A stretch of DNA of 64,000 bases from the NCBI RefSeq assembly GCF_000292345.1, contig NZ_ALOU01000009.1, positions 174,097 to 238,096 of the forward strand, read 5' to 3'. Below the pieces are notes generated by a model. That model was not told where the DNA came from. It searched no databases and worked only from the letters and a program-made list of their open reading frames with translations. Of this stretch, positions 44,028 through 53,549 are shown in pieces (the first letter of the stretch is position 1; every line of letters starts with the position of its first letter). Source of the stretch: Cupriavidus sp. BIS7 (GTDB lineage Bacteria > Pseudomonadota > Gammaproteobacteria > Burkholderiales > Burkholderiaceae). The translations under genes and the position numbers were made by a program.

Positions 44028-44123
44028 CAGTCCGCCTCATTCGATGGGATGAAATGTGCTGCGCCCTGTCCGGTCTGCCGTTTCGGGACGGCCCGAATTC
44101 ATCCCATCGAACGAGGCGGACTG
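44028..44123. promoter_or_regulatory. Second long inverted repeat with MalT-box-like arms (phosphotransferase/ligase promoter)
   Basis: The left arm (44028-44053, ending GATGGGATGAA) and the right arm (44098-44123) match at 25 of 26 positions, 44 bp apart. The arms share GCCTC-TTCGA-GGGATGA with the element at 41956-42036. The 365-bp promoter around it holds no gene. Confidence 0.75.
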
Positions 44124-44227
44124 CACACGGGTTCACCATACTTCCCCTGCAACTTCCGCCACGCTGAGTGACATCGGTGCGCGTGGCGCCGAAGATCGAC
44201 CGAATTCGCAACATGGAGACAGAACAC

Positions 44228-45862
44228 ATGAGCGCCGAATCGCTCCAGCTTCAGTATTCGATGGATATCCCCCTGCTCCTGTCCAACCTTCTGCATGGGG
44301 CAGCCCGCCACCATCATGAATCGGGCATCGTCTCGGTCATTGACGGCATCACCCATCGCCATAGCTACGCCGATTGCGAGCTTCGCGCCCGCAAGGTTGC
44401 CCAGGTGCTGGGCGAACTGGGTGTGCAGGTCGGCGATCGTGTCGGGACGCTGGCCTGGAACGACCATCGCCACTACGAGCTGTACTTCGGCGTCAGCGGC
44501 ATGGGTGCGATCTGCCACACGATCAATCCGCGCCTGTTCCTCGAACAGATTCTCCATATCATCAACGATGCGCAGGACCGCATCGTTGTATTCTCGCCAG
44601 ACTTCCTCCCGCTGGTCACACAGATCGCCGACCAGTGCCCGAGCGTGATGCAATGGATCATGCTCGGCGAGCCGGCCGCCGGCATGCATATCGGCGGCAA
44701 GCAACCACTGAACTACGAAGCACTACTCGCCCGGCACGACGGCCGCTACGCATGGCCGGTCCTCGACGAGCGCAGTGCTGCTTTCCTTTGCTATACCTCG
44801 GGTACCACTGGCAACCCCAAGGGCGTCGTCTACTCGCACCGCGCCACCGTATTGCACGCCTACGCGTGCGCCCTTCCCGACTCACACAATGTATCGGCCT
44901 GTGAGGTCGTGATGCCGGTAGTTCCCATGTTCCACGCCAACGCCTGGGAAGCGCCGTTCTCGGTGACGCTGACCGGCGCGCGCCTGGTGCTACCCGGCGC
45001 CAGGCTCGATGGGGAGTCCCTGTACCGCCTGATCGAGGCCGAGGGCGTTACTTTCGCCATCGGAGTGCCGACCGTCTGGTTCTCGCTGCTGCGTCATATG
45101 CAGGACCGCGGGCTGCGCTTCAGCACCCTGCGCCGCCTGCTACTCGGCGGTGCGGCCACGCCTCCCGCCATGATCGAAGCCTACGCCGAATTGGGTGTCG
45201 AGCTATACCAGGGCTGGGGCATGACGGAAACGGCCGCGCTGACGACTTGCGCGCAGCCGCTTCAGTCTCAGGCGGCGTTGCCTCCCACTGAACGTCGCAA
45301 GGCCATTTTTGCCACTGCAGGTCGCATCGTCGCGGGCGCCGACATGCGCATCGTGGATGACAACGGGCAACCGCTGCCCTGGGATGGTTCTGCCGGACAT
45401 CTCCAGGTGCGCGCTCCATGGGCCACCGCTCGCTACTTCAAGGCCACGGAAAGCGCACTGCAGGATGGCTGGCTGCCGACCGGCGATCTCGCCCAGATCA
45501 GTAGCGACGGATTCATGCGATTGACTGATCGCAGCAAGGACGTCATCAAGTCGGGCGGCGAGTGGATCTCGTCGGTCGAGATCGAGAACATCGCTGCCGG
45601 CGTGCCGGGCGTGCAGGCTGCTGCCTGCATTGCAGCCAGCCACCCCAAGTGGGGAGAGCGGCCGCTACTGATCGTCGAGTTGAAGCAGGGCAGCGAACTG
45701 ACCGAACAGGAAGTCTTGCAGCACTTCGAAGGCAGGATCGCGAAGTGGAGCCGTCCGGATGCCGTCCTGTTCGTCGACAGCATTCCCCTGACGGCAACTG
45801 GGAAGCTGTTCAAGCTAAAGCTCCGCGAGCGCTACGGCAATTACCTGATGAACCGGCTTTGA
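44228..45862 (+). CDS. Acyl-CoA synthetase (AMP-forming)
   Basis: A 544-residue ANL-family ligase: P-loop YTSGTTGNPKGV, GWGMTETAAL in the substrate/AMP region, and the hinge segment TGDLAQISSDGFMRLTDRSKD with the C-terminal Lys in TATGKLFK. It activates a carboxylic acid to its CoA ester with ATP. GGAG nine bases before the ATG at 44228 is preferred to the earlier in-frame start at 44168. It heads the plus-strand operon of ligase, thiolase and fused hydratase/dehydrogenase, each about 30-40 bp apart, and is the entry step. Confidence 0.92.
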   Translation: MSAESLQLQYSMDIPLLLSNLLHGAARHHHESGIVSVIDGITHRHSYADCELRARKVAQVLGELGVQVGDRVGTLAWNDHRHYELYFGVSGMGAICHTINPRLFLEQILHIINDAQDRIVVFSPDFLPLVTQIADQCPSVMQWIMLGEPAAGMHIGGKQPLNYEALLARHDGRYAWPVLDERSAAFLCYTSGTTGNPKGVVYSHRATVLHAYACALPDSHNVSACEVVMPVVPMFHANAWEAPFSVTLTGARLVLPGARLDGESLYRLIEAEGVTFAIGVPTVWFSLLRHMQDRGLRFSTLRRLLLGGAATPPAMIEAYAELGVELYQGWGMTETAALTTCAQPLQSQAALPPTERRKAIFATAGRIVAGADMRIVDDNGQPLPWDGSAGHLQVRAPWATARYFKATESALQDGWLPTGDLAQISSDGFMRLTDRSKDVIKSGGEWISSVEIENIAAGVPGVQAAACIAASHPKWGERPLLIVELKQGSELTEQEVLQHFEGRIAKWSRPDAVLFVDSIPLTATGKLFKLKLRERYGNYLMNRL

Positions 45863-45902
45863 ACTCTCTCGGCATCGCAATCCCCTTCTTCACGAGACCA
45901 AG

Positions 45903-47108
45903 ATGAACGACGCCTTCCTGTACGACGCCGTGCGCACGCCGCGGGGCAAGGGCCGCAACACCGGTGCATTGCACGAGATCACGCCGGTATCGCTTGCCGC
46001 GCAAACGCTCCAAGGGCTGCGGGACCGCAATGGATTCGATCCACGCGTGATCGAGGATCTCGGCCTTGGCGTGGTCATGCCGCTCGGCGAACAAGGTGCG
46101 GATCTGGCACGGACGGCGCTTCTTGCCGCAGGCTATGGCAACACCGTGCCCGGCTACCAACTCAACCGCTTCTGCGTCTCCGGTCTCGACACCGTGAACC
46201 AGGCCGCGGCCGCCATCATGGCGGGCCGTATCGAGGCTGCCATCGGTGGTGGCGTGGAATCGATGTCGCGAGTGCCAATCGGCTCCGATGGCGGCGCCAT
46301 TTATACCGATCCGGCCGTCACGCGGCGCTATCCGTATATGCCGAATGGCGTGGCGGCCGATCTGATCGCGGCGCTGGAAGGCCTGACGCGTGAGGACGTG
46401 GATGCCTACGCGATGGAAAGCCAGCTTCGCGCCGCACATGCCCGTGCGAAAGGCTATTTCTCGAAGTCGCTGATCCCCGTGCGCAACACGCTCGGCGAGG
46501 TTGTCCTGGCGGAGGATGAAGCCATTCGACCCGGCACCGCCATGGATGATCTGGCGAAGCTGGCTCCGGCGTTCGCCGCGGCTGGCAAGCAGGGATTCAA
46601 CACCATCGCATTGCGCCACTATCCTCACCTGGAGGACATCCCCCACGTTCACACCAGCGGCAATTCGAGTGCGATCGTCGACGGTGCCGCCGCGGTACTG
46701 GTCGGCAGTCGCGGCTTCGGGGAGCGCACCGGGCTCAGGCCGCGCGCGCGGATCCGTCATTTCGCGTCGGTTGCCAGCGATCCGATCATGAACCTCGGCG
46801 GCCCGGTACCCGTCACCCGCAAGCTGCTTGCGCATTGTGGGCTCGACATTGGGAACATCGACCTGTTCGAAGTCAACGAGGCATTCTCGGTTGTGCCACT
46901 TGCCTACCAACGCGCCTTCGATATCGATCCGGACAGACTGAACGTCAACGGCGGCGCGATTGCGCTGGGACACCCGCTCGGTGCGACCGGGGCGATCCTG
47001 CTCGGCACGCTGCTGGACGAACTCGAGCGCCGAGGCTTGCAACGCGGCATCGTCACACTCTGCGCTGCCGCGGGGCAGGCCACTGCCACCCTGATCGAAC
47101 GGATCTGA
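45903..47108 (+). CDS. Acetyl-CoA C-acyltransferase (thiolase)
   Basis: A 401-residue thiolase II-type enzyme. Catalytic Cys91 is in NRFCVSGLD, His357 in [14 protein letters not shown] and Cys387 in TLCAAAGQ. It cleaves a 3-ketoacyl-CoA with CoA to acetyl-CoA and a shortened acyl-CoA. It starts 40 bp after the ligase stop and is followed by the fused hydratase/dehydrogenase, forming a complete beta-oxidation module. Confidence 0.94.
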   Translation: MNDAFLYDAVRTPRGKGRNTGALHEITPVSLAAQTLQGLRDRNGFDPRVIEDLGLGVVMPLGEQGADLARTALLAAGYGNTVPGYQLNRFCVSGLDTVNQAAAAIMAGRIEAAIGGGVESMSRVPIGSDGGAIYTDPAVTRRYPYMPNGVAADLIAALEGLTREDVDAYAMESQLRAAHARAKGYFSKSLIPVRNTLGEVVLAEDEAIRPGTAMDDLAKLAPAFAAAGKQGFNTIALRHYPHLEDIPHVHTSGNSSAIVDGAAAVLVGSRGFGERTGLRPRARIRHFASVASDPIMNLGGPVPVTRKLLAHCGLDIGNIDLFEVNEAFSVVPLAYQRAFDIDPDRLNVNGGAIALGHPLGATGAILLGTLLDELERRGLQRGIVTLCAAAGQATATLIERI

Positions 47109-47139
47109 CGAATCGCTGTCCCTCTGACTCCCCACGAAA

Positions 47140-49281
47140 ATGAACACCATTTCCCTTACCGTGGACGCGCAGGGCGTAGCCCTCGTCACCATCGACTGCC
47201 CTGGCCTGTCGGTCAACGTATACACGGACGAGTTCACGCAGCAGATGCGTGCTGCCATCGACCAGATCCACAAGGACCCGGCAATCGTGGGCGCGGTGAT
47301 CACGTCGGGCAAGGATGGCTTCATGGCCGGTGCCGATCTCAAGGCCCTGAGTGCGGCCATCGACGCTGTCATTGGCGGCGGTCCCTTGGCGGCACCACGC
47401 TTCGATACCGAGAACCAGTTCATGCGCCGTATGGAGACCGGTGGCAAACCGTTCGCGGCCGCAGTACATGGCGCCGCGCTCGGCGGGGGCCTTGAGCTGT
47501 GCCTGGCGTGCCATTACCGGGCCATCTCCGACGACCCCGCCAGTATCATCGGGCTGCCCGAGGTCAAGGCCGGCCTGCTGCCCGCCGGCGGCGGCACACA
47601 GCGCCTGCCGCGCATGATCGGTATTGAAGCCGCGCTGCCGCTGCTGCTCGACGGCAATCCAGTGTCCGCCACCCGTGCGCTGGAACTCGGCATCGTTGAC
47701 GCGGTCGTGCCGCGCGACAATCTCGTCGAGCATGCACGCCAATGGGTGCTTGCCAACCGCGATGCCAGCCAGCCGTGGGACCGCAAGGGATGGAGCATTC
47801 CAGGCGGCGCAGGGGCGCTGGCCGGACACGCCTCTCGCAGCTTCTACGCAGGCGTGGCACAGGTTCGCAGCCGCACTCAGGACAACTACCCCGCCCCGCT
47901 TGCCATCCTTTCGGCAGTCTATGAGGGAACGCAGTTGCCGTTCGATCGCGGTATGGCGGTCGAAGCCCGCTACTTTGCGCAGCTTGCATCCGACCCGGTG
48001 GCGCGTAACCTGATCCGCACTCAGTTCGTCAATCGCAAACGCCATGAAAGGCTCGCGCACCGGCCCTCCGGCGTGCCCGCGTCTCAGGTCTCCAGACTCG
48101 GCGTGCTTGGCGCTGGGATGATGGGCGTCGGCATCGCCTATGCGGCAGCTCACGCCGGGCTCCCCGTTGTGCTGCTTGACGCTTCACGGCAACAGGCCGA
48201 TGACGGCAAGGCGCGAGCCGTGGACATTGCCAGGCGTGCGGGAGGAGAACAGGCCGCAGTGCGCTGCGAAGCCCTGATTTCAGCAACTGCCCGCTACGAC
48301 GACCTGCGCGACTGCGACTTCGTAATCGAGGCAGTTTTCGAAACACGGGCGATCAAATCCGAAGTCCTGGGCCATGTCTCCGAAGTACTAGGGAAGAACG
48401 CCATCCTGGCCTCCAACACCTCGACACTGCCGATTACCGGCCTGGCAGACTATTCGGATCGGCCCGAGCACTTTATCGGCATGCATTTCTTCTCCCCGGT
48501 GGAACGTATGCCATTGCTGGAAATCATCATCGGCGCGCGGACTTCGCGGGAGACACAGGCGCGCGCAATGGATCTTGCCCGCCTGCTGCGCAAGACACCG
48601 ATCGTGGTGAACGACAGCCCCGGCTTCTTCACCAGTCGTATCTTCTGCACTTATGTCGATGAAGCGATGGCCATGCTCTCGGAAGGCATCAGTCCGGCAC
48701 TGATCGAGAACGCGGCCCGCATGGCTGGCATGGCGGCCAGTCCACTGGCCGTGCTCGACGAGGTGTCGCTAGATCTCCAGCAGCGTGTGGTCGACCAGGC
48801 CAGGGCCGACGGGTTGGACAATCGCTTTCTGCGCAACCATGCGCGCCCCGTGATCTCGCGCATGAATACACTCGCTCGGCTCGGGCGCAAGTCCGGGGGT
48901 GGGTTCTACGATTATCCGGCCGGCGGCCGCAAGCGGCTCTGGTCCGGCCTGTCCGATGTTTTTCCGTTGGCATCGGACCAACCCGACGTGGAGATCGTCA
49001 GACAGCGCCTGCTCTATATCCAGGCGCTGGAAAGCGTGCGATGCCTCGATGAAGGGGTGATCACCGCGCCAGCCGACGCCGATATCGGCGCCATCCTCGG
49101 GCTGGGGTTCCCGGCCTGGACGGGCGGGCCGCTGTCGATGATCGAGACTGTGGATGTGAGCGCCTTCCTACACAGTTGCGATGCGTTGGCTGCTGCTTAT
49201 GGTCCGCGCTTCGCCCCCCCGGAATCGCTGCGTGAGCGCAGCACGGAACGGCAAGTGTTCTACAGGAACACGAACAACTGA
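47140..49281 (+). CDS. Fused enoyl-CoA hydratase/3-hydroxyacyl-CoA dehydrogenase
   Basis: A 713-residue FadB/FadJ-like multifunctional protein. The N-terminal crotonase domain has Glu119 (GGGLELC) and Glu141 (LPEVKAGLLPAGGG) as catalytic acids, and the NAD domain starts with GVLGAGMMGVGIAYAA at about residue 320, followed by the catalytic His/Glu region MHFFSPVERMPLLEI. A hydratase and dehydrogenase step follow each other in beta-oxidation. The protein is last in the ligase operon; no isomerase function is claimed. Confidence 0.93.
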   Translation: MNTISLTVDAQGVALVTIDCPGLSVNVYTDEFTQQMRAAIDQIHKDPAIVGAVITSGKDGFMAGADLKALSAAIDAVIGGGPLAAPRFDTENQFMRRMETGGKPFAAAVHGAALGGGLELCLACHYRAISDDPASIIGLPEVKAGLLPAGGGTQRLPRMIGIEAALPLLLDGNPVSATRALELGIVDAVVPRDNLVEHARQWVLANRDASQPWDRKGWSIPGGAGALAGHASRSFYAGVAQVRSRTQDNYPAPLAILSAVYEGTQLPFDRGMAVEARYFAQLASDPVARNLIRTQFVNRKRHERLAHRPSGVPASQVSRLGVLGAGMMGVGIAYAAAHAGLPVVLLDASRQQADDGKARAVDIARRAGGEQAAVRCEALISATARYDDLRDCDFVIEAVFETRAIKSEVLGHVSEVLGKNAILASNTSTLPITGLADYSDRPEHFIGMHFFSPVERMPLLEIIIGARTSRETQARAMDLARLLRKTPIVVNDSPGFFTSRIFCTYVDEAMAMLSEGISPALIENAARMAGMAASPLAVLDEVSLDLQQRVVDQARADGLDNRFLRNHARPVISRMNTLARLGRKSGGGFYDYPAGGRKRLWSGLSDVFPLASDQPDVEIVRQRLLYIQALESVRCLDEGVITAPADADIGAILGLGFPAWTGGPLSMIETVDVSAFLHSCDALAAAYGPRFAPPESLRERSTERQVFYRNTNN

Positions 49282-49351
49282 GCCTGCGGGGCAGGCGACG
49301 CGGTGCCGAGGGAGTTCACTTTTCGGGCTATTGCCCGACACCAGACACTGA

Positions 49352-49385
49352 ACAGGGGGCTGCCGTCATGGCGGCCGCCCCCTGT
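49352..49385. terminator. GC-rich hairpin between convergent genes
   Basis: ACAGGGGGC (49352-49360) pairs perfectly with GCCCCCTGT (49377-49385), with more pairing inside the loop. It lies between the fused dehydrogenase and the small secreted protein genes and has no T run, so it is a possible weak two-way terminator. Confidence 0.5.
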
Positions 49386-49403
49386 GCAGAAGATCCGCCA
49401 GAC

Positions 49404-49658
49404 TCAATTGGTGTGCTGCCCGTCGGTGTACGGGTTGTACACGTCCCGCACTGAGGCACAAGTGGAGTATGGGCCATAAACGCCTTGCGTTGACCCATAG
49501 GCGAACTGCGCAGCTTTGCCACTACGTAGTGACATCGGTTGCGAATCGGGGTGGCTAACCATAGTGGTAACGGTGGAGGTGGGGGTAGCGATAGCCGCAG
49601 CCGAAATGGCCAAGGTGGCGAACACGACCGCACCGCACAAAATGCGTTTGGCGATCAT
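49404..49658 (-). CDS. Small secreted protein of unknown function
   Basis: An 84-residue protein with a clear signal peptide (KRILCGAVVFATLAISAAAIA, likely cut after AIA) and a short mature part rich in Ser, Thr, Gly and Tyr (GSTQGVYGPYSTCASVRDVYNPYTDG). AAGGAG precedes the ATG at 49658 by eight bases, which separates it from the longer open frame to 49775. I do not recognise a family; it is likely periplasmic. It interrupts the acyl-CoA cassette in the opposite direction and has no obvious link to it. Confidence 0.7.
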   Translation of the reverse strand: MIAKRILCGAVVFATLAISAAAIATPTSTVTTMVSHPDSQPMSLRSGKAAQFAYGSTQGVYGPYSTCASVRDVYNPYTDGQHTN

Positions 49659-49887
49659 TTTCAGACTCCTTCGTGAATAGACATCCTTCTTCTTGAAACC
49701 ACGGCTCCCGTCCGCTCCGCAGCGGACCCCGGTACAGGAGAATTCAAGTCTAGTCGCTCGCAAAAACACCGGCAATCAAGTCATCGCCAGCACCACTGGT
49801 GCGAAATGAACGTCCAGAGCAAGCCGCCTTTGCCAAACAACGAACCTTCGAAGGCTGCTGAAGCCTGGACAAAGATGGAGATCATTG

Positions 49888-51015
49888 ATGAAACCGAACC
49901 GACAAGGCGGCCCCCTGTTCGGGGTCCGCATACTCGAGATCGCGGGTATTGGCCCTGGCCCATTTTGCGGCATGCTGCTGGCCGACCTGGGTGCCGATGT
50001 AGTGGTTGTCGATCGCATCGAGCCCAACGCAGAAAACGTATAACTGGGCAAATTTGCGTTAATGCAGCGCGGCAAAAGGTCAATAGCGATCGATCTCAAA
50101 ACGCCAGACGGCGTCGACACCTTGCTGTCGCTGGTTTCGCATTGCGACGCCCTGATTGAAGGCATGCGTCCCGGCGTGATGGAGCGGCTCGGCCTCGGGC
50201 CAGACGTTTGCCTGCAGCGTAATCCACGACTCGTCTACGGGCGCATGACAGGGTGGGGACAGCATGGCCCCCTTGCACATACCGCCGGTCATGACCTCAA
50301 TTATCTCGCGCTTTCCGGTGCCCTTTGGTACGCCGGGCAGCCGGGCCAGCCCCCATTGCCGCCTCCCACATTGGTTGGCGATATCGGCGGCGGCGCCATG
50401 TATCTCGCGGTAGGTCTGCTCGCCGGAATCATGCATGCTCGTGCCACCGGAACTGGGCAGATCGTTGATGCGGCCATCGTCGACTGCAGCGCGCATATGA
50501 CCACCCTTCTGCTGGCGCTTCAGGCCGCAGGGAAGATGCACACCGATCGCGGCGAGAGTTTGCTGGATGGCCCGCACTGGTACAACACCTACCGATGCGC
50601 AGATGGCGCGTTTATATCAGTTGGATCGCTCGAGCCAAAGTTCTATCGGGAACTGTGTCGCCGGCTCGGCTTGGAATCAGACCACGCTTTTGAAGACTGC
50701 TATACCGCCAGCGCATGGCCAGACCTACGCATACGGCTTGCGGCGCTCTTCGAAACGCGCACGCGCTCCGAATGGTGCGAACTCCTGGAAGGGACCGACG
50801 CATGCTTTGCACCAGTGCTAACCCCTAACGAAGCAGCCGAGCATCCACACATGCAGGCGCGTAATGTCTACAGGGTTGATGATGGCGTGCTTCAGCCAAA
50901 TCCCGCGCCACGCTTCTCCGCCACTCCCCCCTCCAATCCCGGGCAGATACCGCAGCGCGGGGGGCATACAGATACCGTCCTTCGCGAATGGGAGGACCGC
51001 CAAGGCAAGCAGTAG
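49888..51015 (+). pseudogene. CaiB/BaiF-family CoA-transferase interrupted by an in-frame TAA
   Basis: Codons from the ATG at 49888 give the CaiB/AMACR-type N-terminus ([33 protein letters not shown]), then a TAA at 50041-50043 (codon 52) stops the frame. The same frame continues with QRGKRSIAIDLK and the family's catalytic-Asp region GHDLNYLALSG, running to the stop at 51015. Nothing is shifted; one codon is wrong. A 317-residue product could still start at ATG 50062 but would lack the N-terminal nucleotide-binding strand. Family members move CoA between acids or racemise 2-methylacyl-CoA. Either a pseudogene by point mutation or a sequencing error. Confidence 0.85.
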
Positions 51016-51486
51016 TCAGTCTAGCCATTGCGCTCCACTCGAGATATGCGATTCGATGTACGCCCTTCAAGTGCATGCGCGAGGAATGCTTCAATCAAAG
51101 CGAACAGCACGAGCCAGGCAATGCAGCGCCGGTAACGCCGCGGCGCCTCACAAGCAACAGTTCGACATTGCGAATTCAACCGGTGGATACAACGGCTTGA
51201 ACAAGTCGTTCGGACAGCCCTTGAAGCCGAGAAATTTGTGCGCCGTTCATTGTTTCACTCATTCCAGCGTGGGAATGACCGGTTTGCAATGAGCTTCAGT
51301 CGTCCGCAGCGTAGAGCGCGATTGGCAGAGAAGGGTCGAAAGCAGAAGCTTGACGCGTCAGCGAGGTCGGCGACCAACGAAATTCTTGGTTGGGCCATCA
51401 GCGGCCGCATGCAAGCGGCCGGTTTCGGGTTCACGAAGAGTGCCTGCCCATGATTGGCCTGCGAAGGTTGGTTCGTGAACAGGTTC
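51016..51486. other. 471-bp gap without a supported gene
   Basis: The stretch lies between the broken CoA-transferase gene and the SDR stop. It has short open frames in several phases but none with a ribosome site or known family. A small GC hairpin lies around 51406-51424. It could be remnant sequence; I see no intact insertion sequence or inverted repeat ends. Confidence 0.5.
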
Positions 51487-52263
51487 TCAGGATGGTGCGC
51501 CAGGCAAGCCAGGGTAGTAGCTTCCAGCGGCCATGCCGCCATCCACGGAAAGTTCGCTGCCATGGCAATACGACGCCTCGTCACTGGCGAGGAACAGCGT
51601 GGCGCGGGCGACCTCGTCCGGATGGCCTACGCGCTGTAGAGGCACGTTCTGATAGCCCTTGTTGACTTCCTCCACGGATGCGCCGGTGGGGTTGGACATG
51701 ACAGTATTCACGCCGCCCGGATGAATCGAGTTGACGCGCACACCGTGAAGACCCAACTCCAGTGCCGCGGCCTTGGTCAACCCGCGCACGCCCCACTTGC
51801 TCGACACATAAGCAGCGAGCGCATTGACACCGCGCAGCCCGTCGACGGAGGAAATGTTGACGATGGAACCGGCCTGCTGCCGCTTCATCACCGGTGCAAC
51901 CGTACGGATGCCCAGGAACGTACCCACTAGGTTGATCGCGATGACGCGCTCGAAATCGCGTTTCGACAACTCGGTGATACCGCCAAACACAAGCACAGCA
52001 GCGTTGTTCACCAGCACGTCGATGCGGCCAAACGCCTCGACCGTCTCCGAAACCAGAGCTTCCCACGCACTCTGATCGCTGACGTCAAGCTTGCAAAAAC
52101 GTGCGGCGCCCCCCAGTTCGCGAGCCAGCGCTTCGCCTTCGGCCTCCAACACGTCCGCAATGATGACATGCGCCCCTTCTTGCGCGAAGAGACGGCATGT
52201 CTGCGCACCCATACCGCGAGCGCCGCCGGTAACAATAGCCACCTTGTTGTGCAATCGATTCAT
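51487..52263 (-). CDS. Short-chain dehydrogenase/reductase
   Basis: A 258-residue classical SDR with TGGARGMG in the cofactor motif, NNAAVLVFG, the active-site SSVDG, YVSSK and a C-terminal LSVDGGM. It is NAD-type by its DVLE acidic residue after strand 2 (IIADVLE). Starts at 52263; the longer frame to 52299 overlaps the upstream SDR gene. It follows another SDR gene with seven bases between them and probably oxidises a hydroxyl group of the cassette's substrate. Confidence 0.9.
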   Translation of the reverse strand: MNRLHNKVAIVTGGARGMGAQTCRLFAQEGAHVIIADVLEAEGEALARELGGAARFCKLDVSDQSAWEALVSETVEAFGRIDVLVNNAAVLVFGGITELSKRDFERVIAINLVGTFLGIRTVAPVMKRQQAGSIVNISSVDGLRGVNALAAYVSSKWGVRGLTKAAALELGLHGVRVNSIHPGGVNTVMSNPTGASVEEVNKGYQNVPLQRVGHPDEVARATLFLASDEASYCHGSELSVDGGMAAGSYYPGLPGAPS

Positions 52264-52270
52264 GTTGTAC

Positions 52271-53026
52271 CTACCCCCAGTAAGCCTGTCCGCCATCAAG
52301 CGGAATCGTCGCGCCCGTCAGGTACCCCGCCTCTGCGCTCACCAGGAACGCCACGGCTCGGCCGATGTCCTTCTCGCAGTCGCCGACGCGTCCGAGCGGA
52401 ATCGTCTTGAAGAAGGCCGCGGCCTCTTCCGGGCGCTCTGAGACCCACCCGGCCATGCCAGGCGACATCGCATGCGGAGCGATGGCGTTGACCCGAATGC
52501 CCGTGCTGCCCCATTCACACGCGGCAGCACGTGTCAGCGCTCGTATGGCTTCCTTGACCGCCGCGTAGTGTCCGTAGCCCGATGCGTCCCATCGCACAGC
52601 AGCAGACGACACACAGTTCACTATCGATCCATCTCCGCACAGATGCGGATAGCAGGCGCGCATCATGCGCATTGTGGCCAGCGGCCCTGAGTCTATGCCC
52701 TGCATGAACGATTCATCCGTCACCTCCAGTAGACGCCCCAGGGGCACCACCTGGGCGTTGTTGACGAGTACCTGAACACCGCCGAAGTGCGCCACAACCT
52801 GCTCGACGCAATGCTCGATGTCATCCTTTAGCATCACATCGCACACGAACGGGTGCGCCTCGCCGCCGCGTCGGCGGATCTCAGCACATGTGTCGTCCAA
52901 CTTGCCGGCAGTCCGCCCCACCACAGCAATGCTCGCCCCCTCGGCAGCGAGAGCGTAGGCAATGCCTTGCCCTACGCCCTGGCCCGCACCGGTGATCAAC
53001 GCCACCTTCCCCTTCAGCCGGCTCAT
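52271..53026 (-). CDS. Short-chain dehydrogenase/reductase
   Basis: A 251-residue classical SDR: TGAGQGVG, NNAQVVPLG, active-site SSAAV with Tyr and Lys in YGHYAAVKEA, and IPLDGGQAYWG at the C-terminus. Arg after VVGR suggests NADP use. A GGAAGGGGGACGGG stretch precedes the ATG. Two SDR genes in tandem, reading towards the CoA-transferase gene, close the acyl-CoA cassette; the substrate may be an alcohol of a cyclic or branched compound, by inference from the pair. Confidence 0.9.
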   Translation of the reverse strand: MSRLKGKVALITGAGQGVGQGIAYALAAEGASIAVVGRTAGKLDDTCAEIRRRGGEAHPFVCDVMLKDDIEHCVEQVVAHFGGVQVLVNNAQVVPLGRLLEVTDESFMQGIDSGPLATMRMMRACYPHLCGDGSIVNCVSSAAVRWDASGYGHYAAVKEAIRALTRAAACEWGSTGIRVNAIAPHAMSPGMAGWVSERPEEAAAFFKTIPLGRVGDCEKDIGRAVAFLVSAEAGYLTGATIPLDGGQAYWG

Positions 53027-53186
53027 ACCCGTCCCCCTTCCCTATCCCACGCGGATACGCTTTCGTTCGCCGATGCTCTGCTCATAACGCCCAGTCTCCT
53101 TGGATCGATTTACGCCACCATTTGCGTTCTCGCTAAGCTACTGTCGGTGCTTGCCCAAGAAATCGTCTGTTCAGACTACGAGGTGA

Positions 53187-53447
53187 CGCCGTGCGGCGTT
53201 CGGCTATGTGGAGTGCGATGGCGAGATCCCATGGCGCGCATCCGGCGCCGGGAACTGGCGAATCTCAGACGATGGGCGTTACTGCGGGAAGGTCGGCTAC
53301 AAGTGGTACTCCTGGCCGACGATGGTCGAATGGTGCCGATTCTTTGCCAGGATGCCGGACGGCACCTGGATATTGAAGTCCGTTGCAGGCTATCCCGACT
53401 GGACCGTCCGCCTTACGACCAAAGGCAATCACGAAAAGGCGGACTAG
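53187..53447 (+). pseudogene. Remnant of a small Trp/Cys-rich protein
   Basis: The frame is open from 53187 after a TGA, but has no ATG; GTG at 53208 is the first possible start. It encodes about 85 residues with a clear protein-like pattern (YVECDGEIPWRASGAG, NWRISDDGRYCGK, MVEWCRFFARMPDGTW). The alternation of W, G and C is reminiscent of small periplasmic DUF995-type proteins, but I cannot confirm the family. The N-terminal signal part is missing, so I treat it as a truncated gene remnant. Confidence 0.45.
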
Positions 53448-53549
53448 CCACAGCCGAGACTGGATGTCCCGTCTCACAGTAAGTTTCCGGATGAGCGTCG
53501 CAGCGAATCGACATGCGGAGGGATGAGACGAGCGGTGTCTGAAATGCGA

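Noticed and set aside
45810..47447. 545-codon minus-strand open frame
   Set aside because: Antisense to thiolase and hydratase genes with intact active sites.
51016..51486. Possible insertion-sequence remnant
   Set aside because: No transposase motif, terminal inverted repeats or target duplication could be seen.
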